This document shows positions 17,941-25,609 of a stretch of 64,000 bases of DNA, in pieces. Numbering within the stretch: position 1 is the first letter of the stretch; each line of letters starts with the position of its first letter. The notes under the pieces were generated by a model. The model had not been told where the DNA came from and ran no database searches. It saw nothing but the letters and a program-made list of their open reading frames with translations. Origin of the DNA: DASRFR01 sp035651455 (GTDB lineage: Bacteria; Acidobacteriota; Terriglobia; Terriglobales; Acidobacteriaceae); NCBI GenBank assembly GCA_035651455.1, contig DASRFR010000052.1:1-64000 (forward strand), given 5' to 3'. The position numbers were made by a program, and so were the translations under genes.

Positions 17941-18129
17941 TCACCGATTTCCCGTGAGATCTCCCGATTCCGCAACGGTCAGCCCGCGATGAAACGATGT
18001 CATTCCACCATCGACCGGGTACTCCAAGGTCCAGGTCTTCAGGTCGGGAGGAATTGCTTGTGTATGCGCACAGCTCAGAAGAGCTGTGAAACAAGTAAAC
18101 ACAAAGATGATTGCCCGAGCGGAGTTCAC
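17941..18129 (-). CDS. Small exported protein, 62 aa
   Basis: A GTG start with AGGAGG five bases upstream, one of the strongest ribosome sites in the window, and a signal peptide (IIFVFTCFTALLSCAHTQA, possibly lipidated at Cys). About 38 mature residues follow (PDLKTWTLEYPVDGG, FHRGLTVAESGDL). The open frame can be extended to 18342, but the GTG at 18129 fits better. It follows the frameshifted gene at 18185 by 55 bp and is the last gene of the long minus-strand envelope cluster. The family is not recognised; the short mature part may be a truncated protein. Confidence 0.55.
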   Translation of the reverse strand: MNSARAIIFVFTCFTALLSCAHTQAIPPDLKTWTLEYPVDGGMTSFHRGLTVAESGDLTGNR

Positions 18130-18184
18130 TTTCCCTCCTAGCTTTTCGCGATTACGAGCAGCCTCTCTTGCGAAGGACTTCGCA

Positions 18185-18897
18185 TCACTCAGGCTTTCTG
18201 GGAGCAAAATCCAGGCGTGCAAGCTCACTCGGACCGGCAATTGATTCCGAGCTAAGGCTGGCAGAAACTTTGGCGTCGACGCGAGTAAATGTCGCTCCGA
18301 AACCGGAATCGGCGATATGCGAACCACAGACGGCGAACACATTTATGCTTTTTTGCGGCTTTCCGGGCGTCCAGGCACACTGCAGTATGCCGTATCGCAT
18401 CGGCTTCCCATCATTTCTGACCTCTGCGGAGCGCAAGTCATTGGCGACAAGGATCGTCCACGACAAACTCCGGTCACGACACCCCATGGTTGCAAGGGGA
18501 ATTAATTCGAGAGTCCATGCGCGCACGTCCAAACGCCGATCATCTTGCCATCGAATATCTTGCCACTCGGCCGCACTGAGCTCGCGTTGCTCATGAGAAC
18601 GCGTTCTAATCAGCGTTAGGTCATTGAGAAGATCGCGCGTAACCATCACAGAGCCGTCAGCAGCGCTGTTTGAGTTGCCGCCACAATGGGTGGACACGGC
18701 GCTCTTTTGCAGGTGACCATCTGCAGAACTTCCACCTTGGTATCCGGTATGGGCTTTTTCGAAGATGCGTCGAGGAGCACCAGACGCACGCTTGTTGCTT
18801 TCTCGTCAAGAATCGACGAGTGCTGAGGTTGGACGGACGCACACGAAAGTAAAAGGATAAATAGTGCCAGGGTTCTCTTCACCGCTAAGTTCCTCAT
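18185..18897 (-). CDS. Exported protein of unknown function, frameshifted
   Basis: It starts at the ATG at 18897, inside ATGA overlapping the true stop of the DUF3592-like gene. The N-terminus is a signal peptide (TLALFILLLSCASV). Next comes a stretch like a carboxypeptidase-regulatory domain (SVRLVLLDASSKKPIPDTKV) followed by CKRAPCPPIVAATQ. The frame then breaks: adding one base in the T run at 18669-18671 joins it to NSAADGSVMVTRDLLND and the rest down to 18185. Restored, it is about 237 aa. Either a recent one-base deletion or a sequencing slip in a homopolymer explains it. The role is unknown; it is part of the envelope cluster. Confidence 0.6.
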
Positions 18898-20097
18898 TGT
18901 CGCGACTGTCGAGCGCGCAACATCTCCTCCAGCTGCTTGAGCCGCGGATCATCATGTGTTAGCTGGCTCCAGTTGTTTAGGTTGCGGAATCGAGTCAGCG
19001 CGGCATTCGGGTCGGTAAATGCCTGCACAAGTGGAGACGCTCGGAAAAGCTTTCGGAGGCCGTGCGTCGCAGGAATGAATAGAAAACGCGATCACAGCAC
19101 CCACGCCGTAAACAATGCAGACCAAGTAAGTAGCGGCCTGCCGGGCGTAATTCCGGGAGGCGCCGGCAATACGCGCTGAATCCGGATCACTCGCAGGGTA
19201 TTGAATGGGAACACTCGAGCCATCACGCAACCCAGCTACGCTGTGCACATCGATGCGATCGAGGGCGTGGATTGGCTCGCTAGCTTCTTCCGGGGTAAAT
19301 ACCAGTTCTACCATTTGGAAGGGTTGACGAATGCTCTCTCCAGCCCCGCGACCGTAGGTCTCCCAAGTGTTGCTCCATAGCTCGTCGGCCACGCGGACCT
19401 GTTGCACTACAGCGCTGCCGTTGCGGATTGCGCCAAGGGGAAGAGGTGAAGACCGCGGAACGCGCCAATATGTGACTCCCACGCTCAAGGCAACACTGGC
19501 GAGCAGAGCCCAACCGTAGCCCTTACCGGGGTTGCGTCGAGAGGCCCAAAACAGTGCTGGGAAGAGAAGAAAACCACAAGCGGCGAGCAGCGTTGTGGGA
19601 AAACAAATACCTGCAATAACTGCGGCGATGACTGCCAAGGCCTTGTTCTTCGCCAGGTATGCGACGAGTCCGAAGATTACAGCAACTATCACCGCGGCGG
19701 CGAAGCCAATGTCGCTCCAATCAGGCGGGCCGTATTGCAGGCGCGACAGTAGGGGCGAGTCTTCAAGATAGATCCCCATGCCTGCGAATGATCGCAGCAG
19801 GCGCGAGGGACTGTAGCGAACGCGCACCGGTAAACCAGTGTGCACTGAGCGATAAAACCGTGAGTCAACCCGCTGGACGAGGGTTTCCGCGTAACGTGAG
19901 TCGGGCGTTGGGTACTCGTAGGTGATTTCGAATATGTGCTTCCAGCTGTCGCCGCCCGGCAGCAGGAAAGTTTCGCGTTTCTCTAGAACTCTGCCGGTAA
20001 TAATAATGCCCGCAGAGTTCATATAAAGGTTCGTCGCAATCCAGGGTGCGATCGCAAGAACCAGAACCAATATAAAACCGGCAACGGCTCGCTTCAT
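18894..20097 (-). CDS. DUF3592-like membrane protein, frameshifted near the end
   Basis: A first membrane helix at residues 5-24, then a DUF3592-like extracytoplasmic domain (ITGRVLEKRE, VRVRYSPSRLLRSF), then several membrane helices (about residues 128-200), then a second soluble domain and one more helix. As read, the frame ends at 18952. Removing one base from the A run at 19083-19086 gives LFIPATHGLRKLF, FTDPNAALTRFRNLNNW and LKQLEEMLRARQSRQ. That frame ends in a TGA that overlaps the next gene's ATG as ATGA. The restored end is far more protein-like, so a homopolymer error or fresh mutation is likely. Its ATG overlaps the preceding gene's stop (TAATG). Confidence 0.7.
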
Positions 20098-20813
20098 TAA
20101 TTTCGCGCCTTCTCGCCGCTGGCTTTTTGATAACCCGCCGGAGGCTCGAACATGGATGGGGGAATCGGCTTCTTTTCCACTGACACTGCTGTCTCAGTCG
20201 CGTTCGCAGATCCGCCTGCGCTCATGCTGCGCCCCATCATGCTGGTCATGCTCCGCTTCAGTACCACGCCACGAGCTTCTGCTACCTTGCCGCTATCGCC
20301 CATCGGCCCCGCGATCCCCGAGAGCAGATTGAAATCCCGATAGTAGCCTGCGGGAAACTGCAGCGATTGCGTGATCCATAACTCGCCTTGCGCCATACCA
20401 GTCTTCAGAGCGTATTTGTCTGTTGGATACCCTGCAATGGTTTCGCCGGCGCCAATCTTGGTAAGTTGCGCGGGAGCATCCATGCCCATTTGGTGCAGCA
20501 TGGCTTTCTTTTGCGGATCCATATTGGCGAAGGCGCCGGCAATTTTCTCGCGCGCCTCTGCAGCCGAGACTTCTTTGTAAACTTTGTTGCGATTATCGAT
20601 GTAGATGATGACGCCTCGATCAATGCGATCGATAACATCGTTAGCGCCAGGCGTTGTTCGACGTATTGCGTTGTCGCTCACGTAGTATGTGGTTCCGTCA
20701 ACGCCATCCCCCATCTTCATGTGAATGGTGAAATCCTGCGCCTGCAGGACAGATATCGAGGCGCTGAGGATCAGGACCGCAGTCAATGTCGGCCAAATCC
20801 ATTTCAGTTTCAT
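20097..20813 (-). CDS. Exported DUF4412-like protein
   Basis: A 238-aa protein with signal peptide (LTAVLILSASISVLQAQ). The mature part is like DUF4412/LolA-type proteins: DFTIHMKMGDGVDGTTYYVS, a Met-rich centre (MLHQMGMDAPA), then AGYPTDKYALKTG and GELWITQSLQFPAGYY. A C-terminal tail of about 40 residues (MMGRSMSAGG, SMFEPPAGYQKA) probably extends from the fold. AAGGAG lies seven bases before the ATG. Its stop overlaps the next start (TAATG), indicating translational coupling with the DUF3592-like gene. Periplasmic location is likely; a lipid or hydrophobic ligand is an inference from the LolA-like pattern. Confidence 0.75.
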   Translation of the reverse strand: MKLKWIWPTLTAVLILSASISVLQAQDFTIHMKMGDGVDGTTYYVSDNAIRRTTPGANDVIDRIDRGVIIYIDNRNKVYKEVSAAEAREKIAGAFANMDPQKKAMLHQMGMDAPAQLTKIGAGETIAGYPTDKYALKTGMAQGELWITQSLQFPAGYYRDFNLLSGIAGPMGDSGKVAEARGVVLKRSMTSMMGRSMSAGGSANATETAVSVEKKPIPPSMFEPPAGYQKASGEKARN

Positions 20814-20824
20814 ATTTATCTCCT

Positions 20825-22681
20825 TCAGGAAATCCTCATCAGTTCCACGCGTCGGTTGCGCGCGCGCCCTTCGATCGTTTCGTTGGTGTCTTTTGGTTGC
20901 GACTTGCCGTAGCCGGCAGTTGAAAGGCGATTCTCTCCGACCTTGAACTGCTTGACGAGAGCGTCCTTCACAGCCGCTGCGCGTCTTTGTGAGAGATCGA
21001 GGTTGAACATATCGTCGCCGATGCCGTCAGTGTGGCCGTTAACTTGAAGCTTCCACTCGGGATGGCGGCGCATTACCTCGGCGATATCTGTAAGCGTGGG
21101 CTTCGATTCGTCGCGGAGCTTGTCGCTGTTAAACGAAAAATAAATGCTGTAGATGTCGATCTTGCCGGTCTCAGAGAGCGCCTTTTCCAAACTGCTGGCA
21201 CCGCTACCGGGATTGTTGGGGGGCACACTGTTTTCGCGCGCAAGTGGCGCTTCGCAACGAGTCGTTATCTTCATGACAGTCAGTACGTCGCGATCACCGC
21301 CTTCAGGAAGATCACAGCTAGGTGGATCGTCGCCGTTCAAGATCAGGTTCCCCTGCGTTTTGGCGAGTTCGCATTTTCTCTTCGTATCCTGATCCAGTGC
21401 CGGGCGCACCCCAATACCTAGACGGAACTTCAACGTCAGCGGATTCCGCTCATCGTCGAGGAAGAAGAACTCGCTCCGATCAGAATATTTGTTCGGACCA
21501 TGCAGGCCTGAAGCCTGCACCGCCGCGAGGTCCACCGGAGCACCATCAACGATGACGCGAACATGCGCAGGTCCATTGCCGACGCGCTTCAAATCGATTG
21601 TGCTGAAGCCCTCGCAACCTGCCGGTGTCGGACGAAAACGTGTCGTGTTGCTTATGTTGTCGTGTTCCTCGACTCTCGCAATATCCTGGGCGGCAGTACA
21701 CATGCTGAGTTGCGACTGACCATTTGTCTTTAGCTCACGCAACACAGCGGCCGAAGTGCCGATTGCCGTTGCCCCCGGAAGCAAGGTCGGCGCGTTCTTA
21801 TCTGTGACGAAGATTTGATCATATTGGTGTGCCGATTCGACGTCGCTGGCGAGCACGGTGCGATGGGTAATGAAACTTGTAATCGCACAACCCGGCGATC
21901 CCGCTTCGCAATTGCGACGAGCCGCTGGCACTTCCCACCAGGGCTGGCTCGACTCGGATGAGTACCTCAGGCGCACTTGCTTGGAATCCACTGACTCGAC
22001 GGTCTTGATGGATTCGTAATCTCCTGCGGAAGCAATTGCCGTGACTATGGTAAGCCCCGGGCAGAGCGAAATGCTCGGTCGCTCAGAAGTGGGCGGCTCA
22101 GACCACTGGCCCAGTACGTCAGTTGGCTGTCCGGATTGAGCATTCTGAGCGGACTGCGCTGCCAGGGACGCGTCAATGTTGAGGCTGTTGCCGACGATCC
22201 ACCCTTCGCCTTTCATCTTAATCACATCATTGAATGCCGCGGTTCTTTCTTCCTGGCTCGCGACCGAGCCTGCAAGCGTCACGACGGGATATTTTCTCTT
22301 GTTGCCATTCAAGTTATGCGTGACACCGACATAAATGCGTGGCGACTTGATCCTCGGATCGAAGGCGATAGCTTCTTTTACTTTTCCGGCGAGAGCCACC
22401 TCTTCCGCATCCATGCATGGCTGACCATACATCGCATTCACATCGATAGGCTTTTCCTGCGGGCTGGGGACAGATTGGTCCGCAGATTGGGGCGTAACAC
22501 TTCCAGCGTTGGGAAGAAACGGTGTTGAGTCGCCGGTGTTCGAGGAACTGGGGCTATGGCTCGAGCCTTTATTGGAGCATCCCACAAACGTTGCGACGGC
22601 ACTGACTACCACGAGCAAGACGCGGCGATACTTCCGCCCACAGTTCGCTCCCTTGCCCTTATCGCTAGTTAACCTGTGCAT
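20825..22681 (-). CDS. OmpA-family lipoprotein with BON-like and shared unknown domain
   Basis: A 618-aa protein. The lipobox TFVGC at about residue 35 marks a lipoprotein. A Ser/Pro linker is followed by a BON-like domain (about 85-170: VKEAIAFDPRIKSPRIYVGV, VTLAGSVASQEERTAAF). From about 200 comes a domain beginning CPGLTIVTAI and GDYESIKTVESVDS, which is shared with the second OmpA protein at 24470. The last 120 residues are an OmpA peptidoglycan-binding domain (IYFSFNSDKLRDESKPTL, GHTDGIGDDMFNLDLSQRRA, GYGKSQPKDTNET, RARNRRVEL). GGGAG lies five bases before the ATG. It probably ties the outer membrane to the cell wall. Confidence 0.85.
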   Translation of the reverse strand: MHRLTSDKGKGANCGRKYRRVLLVVVSAVATFVGCSNKGSSHSPSSSNTGDSTPFLPNAGSVTPQSADQSVPSPQEKPIDVNAMYGQPCMDAEEVALAGKVKEAIAFDPRIKSPRIYVGVTHNLNGNKRKYPVVTLAGSVASQEERTAAFNDVIKMKGEGWIVGNSLNIDASLAAQSAQNAQSGQPTDVLGQWSEPPTSERPSISLCPGLTIVTAIASAGDYESIKTVESVDSKQVRLRYSSESSQPWWEVPAARRNCEAGSPGCAITSFITHRTVLASDVESAHQYDQIFVTDKNAPTLLPGATAIGTSAAVLRELKTNGQSQLSMCTAAQDIARVEEHDNISNTTRFRPTPAGCEGFSTIDLKRVGNGPAHVRVIVDGAPVDLAAVQASGLHGPNKYSDRSEFFFLDDERNPLTLKFRLGIGVRPALDQDTKRKCELAKTQGNLILNGDDPPSCDLPEGGDRDVLTVMKITTRCEAPLARENSVPPNNPGSGASSLEKALSETGKIDIYSIYFSFNSDKLRDESKPTLTDIAEVMRRHPEWKLQVNGHTDGIGDDMFNLDLSQRRAAAVKDALVKQFKVGENRLSTAGYGKSQPKDTNETIEGRARNRRVELMRIS

Positions 22682-22760
22682 CGCTGCTCCCTACAACAAG
22701 CCCTCACCACAGTGGGTTGTGAGGTACGTGCCGCCCCAGATTTGGCTGAGCCCTCGGTAA

Positions 22761-23486
22761 CTATTCCGGGGGCGCGAATTTAAAGCTCGCGTTGTCAAGC
22801 GTTGGATTGGCGCGCGGGTCGTATAACGTGGTCTTCCGGTTGTGCTGTCCAGAAGGGGCTTTCGCTTCCTCGACCATTTTGCGAATCAAGAAGGAGGCGG
22901 TATCAATCCATACCGTCGCTTTCCGGATGTTCACTTCCTTGCCTGTCGCGGTGTACACATCGCTGAGGCGACCGACAATACGGTGGCAGTGATGGCCCTC
23001 GATGTCTTCTGTGCCGTCCATTGTGGGATCAGCTATCTTCAGCATCGCGGCACCGAAAGCCTTCGCGTACAGCAGTGTCGGAATCTTCAGGGCTGTGCCT
23101 TGCGAGTTGAGATCGGACAGACTGATTGCCGGAGCATTGTTGGGATTGGCATAGTCAGTTTGTTGTCCAGTTGTCTTCCACCAGGTATGAAAGGCGTCGG
23201 GATCAGCCCAGATCACGTACCGGTCCCCCCCTTGTTTGTGGAAATCAAGTAGAAGGTGGCGGGGGGAGCGGTTGAAGGCGGTGGAGAAGGTGTGTTTGTC
23301 CTCACTCGATGTCCCGTATTCGTAGAGCACCACGCCGGTGTCGGCATACGATTTCATTTGGCCGTAGGTATCACGAGCTTTCTGAAGGACACTGTCGGCG
23401 GTTTGACCATGAGCGGCAGATAGAAAGCCAAGGGAAGAAATTGCGAGTGCGCTAACGATCTTCTGAAACATCGATGCAGTTCTCAT
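22761..23486 (-). CDS. Exported LolA/DUF2092-like protein
   Basis: A 241-aa protein with signal peptide ending AAHGQ (about residue 28). The mature part follows the LolA-like pattern seen in DUF2092 proteins: VLQKARDTYGQMKSYADTGV, FNRSPRHLLLDFHKQGG, then DIEGHHCHRIVGRL, ATVWIDTASFLIRKMV. Relatives fold as a half-open beta-barrel that binds hydrophobic groups. GGAG lies seven bases before the ATG. It sits between the PrsW-like gene and the larger OmpA lipoprotein, 51 and 79 bp from each, on the same strand. It is probably one of the periplasmic carriers of this envelope cluster. Confidence 0.75.
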   Translation of the reverse strand: MRTASMFQKIVSALAISSLGFLSAAHGQTADSVLQKARDTYGQMKSYADTGVVLYEYGTSSEDKHTFSTAFNRSPRHLLLDFHKQGGDRYVIWADPDAFHTWWKTTGQQTDYANPNNAPAISLSDLNSQGTALKIPTLLYAKAFGAAMLKIADPTMDGTEDIEGHHCHRIVGRLSDVYTATGKEVNIRKATVWIDTASFLIRKMVEEAKAPSGQHNRKTTLYDPRANPTLDNASFKFAPPE

Positions 23487-23537
23487 TTGTAATCTCCGTG
23501 CACGCTCTACATCGCCCTGGGACTTGATAGCGGAACA

Positions 23538-24473
23538 TCAAACGCCCGCGGCCTGCGAGACTTCAGCTTTCTCGATTTCAAGAACACTCCGTATGACGTT
23601 CTTGTCTGGTCCTTCCTGTGCTCGCTGCTGACTGCGCTCCGCATATCCGGTGAAGATGAAATAGACAAGGACAGCCATGCCCAGCTTGGGAGTGTTCAAT
23701 AGAAAATCGTATCTACCGTGGACAGTGCTTGCTAGCGCGATGCCGAGCGCCGACAGCAAGAACGGTCGCCGGCTCTTGCTGGCCAGCGCGATGAAGTAAC
23801 CACTTATTCCGGTATATGCAGCGTGCAAAAACGGCAGGGCGGTACATCGCACCAGAGCGTCCATCAACACTCCGCCCATATCCGGCTTCACGATGTAGGT
23901 ATAGCCCTCCCAAGCAGCGAACCCGAGCCCGGAGAGTGCTCCGTAAAAAACTCCGTCGGCGGGGCTCTTGAGTCGCTTGAAGACGAACGCGATGAGTAAG
24001 ACTGGCAGTGCTTTCAACAACTCCTCGTTGAACCCATACGAACCCAGGATGCCAATGAATCGTACGATATCTGTCTGCGACGCATTTGCATGGTAAAACG
24101 GGCTCAGGATCGTGTATTTGAGAAGGTGGCCGAAACGCAGCCCAACGACACGCGTGAACAGAGCAGCAGCAACTCCTATCCAGAAGCTTGAGTGCCGCTT
24201 TGCCACAAAAACATAGAAATACACGGCCCATGCCAGGCTGAAATAAACCATGAGAAATACCAGAAGATCCTCCTGGCTCGGCACAGATTGGTTCAGCGGA
24301 AGCACCGCAAAGGCGAACCCCAGCATCAACCACGTTCGAGGGCTTTTCAAGATTTCAAGCGACTTTGTATCGCTATAGGGGGCAATCGACGCACGACCAC
24401 CTATCTCTTGCCAGAGTCTGGCCAGCAAATGGCCTGCATTGGCTGCTTCTATCCTTGGGTTTTCCAAATTCAT
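23538..24473 (-). CDS. PrsW-family intramembrane metalloprotease
   Basis: A 311-aa protein with about eight membrane helices. It shows the PrsW/CAAX-protease motifs: FNEELLKALP (Glu150, Glu151, Lys154), GLGFAAWEG (Glu189) and LHAAYTG (His217). These residues bind the catalytic metal in the family. In Bacillus, PrsW cleaves the anti-sigma factor RsiW; no anti-sigma factor is seen here, so the substrate is unknown. Its ATG overlaps the stop of the OmpA gene as ATGA (24470-24473), so the two are translated together. The match to family motifs is good; the role in this cluster is inferred. Confidence 0.85.
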   Translation of the reverse strand: MNLENPRIEAANAGHLLARLWQEIGGRASIAPYSDTKSLEILKSPRTWLMLGFAFAVLPLNQSVPSQEDLLVFLMVYFSLAWAVYFYVFVAKRHSSFWIGVAAALFTRVVGLRFGHLLKYTILSPFYHANASQTDIVRFIGILGSYGFNEELLKALPVLLIAFVFKRLKSPADGVFYGALSGLGFAAWEGYTYIVKPDMGGVLMDALVRCTALPFLHAAYTGISGYFIALASKSRRPFLLSALGIALASTVHGRYDFLLNTPKLGMAVLVYFIFTGYAERSQQRAQEGPDKNVIRSVLEIEKAEVSQAAGV

Positions 24474-25609
24474 GGCAACCTCATAAGTTCCACCCGGCGA
24501 TTACGCGCGCGGCCTTCCTCGGTTTCATTGGTGTCAACCGGATGTGATTTACCGAAGCCGTCGGTCGTTAAACGACTAGCATTTACGCCGTATCGCGCGA
24601 CCAGCGCGTTTTTCACCGAGGCCGCACGGCGTTTTGAGAGATCGAGATTTGGCACATCGCCGCCGATCGCATCGGTGTGGCCGGCAACGCTTAGCTTCCA
24701 ATCCGGATGGCGACGAAGGAGATCGGCGATTTCGCGCAGCGTGGGCTCCGACTCTTCCCGAAGTTCGTCGCTGTTGAAGCTGAAATAAATGCTGTATATA
24801 TCAGCGTGCCCGCTTTCAGCCAGCATGCGCTCCAGCCAGCTCTGGCCTGCCAGTTCGGCGATGCACGTGTAGGCCACCTTGATGACCTGCAATCTGTCGC
24901 GGTCGCCTCCGGCTTTTACACCCGAGCCTGCGCCGATGCCGAGCCGCCACTTCAGCGCCAGAGGATTGTTTTCGTCATCGAGGAAGAAAAACTCGGCGTT
25001 GTAGCCGTAATCATCACTTCTGCCGGTGGCATGAATTGTCGCGACTTGGGTCTTTCTGTCGTTCACAATCAGCGGGAGCATCACCGGGGTGCTCTCTACA
25101 CGGCGAAGCCTGTAAGTCTCTGCGTAGTCGAAGACATTGGGATGTTGCTTCGAATCCGCGGACATTTTGGAAGAGCCGGGCAGAGAAGGAATGTCGAACA
25201 GTGCAAGATCCGCTTCGCCCTTCGTCTTCAGCGCGAGAAGCACAGCGCGGGACACGCCGATTGCAGTTGTGCCCGGCATTTCTGCGGGAATATTCGTGCC
25301 GAAAATCTGCTCGTAGCTGTTCGCGGCAATGAGATCGTTGATGCGAATGGTCCGCAGAAGGTTCAGCTTGCGAAGTCTCAACCCGCCGCCATATTGCTCG
25401 GGCGGCTGTTCCGACGAGTATTTGAGTTGTACCTTGCCGCTATCAACCGACATGACTGTTTTGATGGACTCGTAATCGCCTTCCTTTTGCGTGATGGCGG
25501 TGACGATGGTCAGACCCGGGCAGAAGGGGATTTTCCCAGTCGCCGGAGCTGAGTCGGCGTCAGCCAAAAGAACGCCGCAAAGCAGAACGAAGATGAGTCT
25601 CGGCATCAT
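24470..25609 (-). CDS. OmpA-family protein, paralogue of the 20825 gene
   Basis: A 379-aa protein with a signal peptide (LIFVLLCGVLLADADS). The unknown domain begins CPGLTIVTAITQKEGDYESI and contains FFFLDDENNPLALKWRLGIG. It matches the same part of the 618-aa lipoprotein, including the FFLDDE-NPL motif. The C-terminal OmpA domain is also alike (IYFSFNSDELREESEPTL, GHTDAIGGDVPNLDLSKRRA, RARNRRVEL). It lacks the lipobox and the BON-like part. Both ends are coupled by ATGA overlaps: with the giant transglutaminase-like gene upstream and with the PrsW-like gene downstream. The pair likely arose by duplication within the operon. Confidence 0.85.
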   Translation of the reverse strand: MMPRLIFVLLCGVLLADADSAPATGKIPFCPGLTIVTAITQKEGDYESIKTVMSVDSGKVQLKYSSEQPPEQYGGGLRLRKLNLLRTIRINDLIAANSYEQIFGTNIPAEMPGTTAIGVSRAVLLALKTKGEADLALFDIPSLPGSSKMSADSKQHPNVFDYAETYRLRRVESTPVMLPLIVNDRKTQVATIHATGRSDDYGYNAEFFFLDDENNPLALKWRLGIGAGSGVKAGGDRDRLQVIKVAYTCIAELAGQSWLERMLAESGHADIYSIYFSFNSDELREESEPTLREIADLLRRHPDWKLSVAGHTDAIGGDVPNLDLSKRRAASVKNALVARYGVNASRLTTDGFGKSHPVDTNETEEGRARNRRVELMRLP

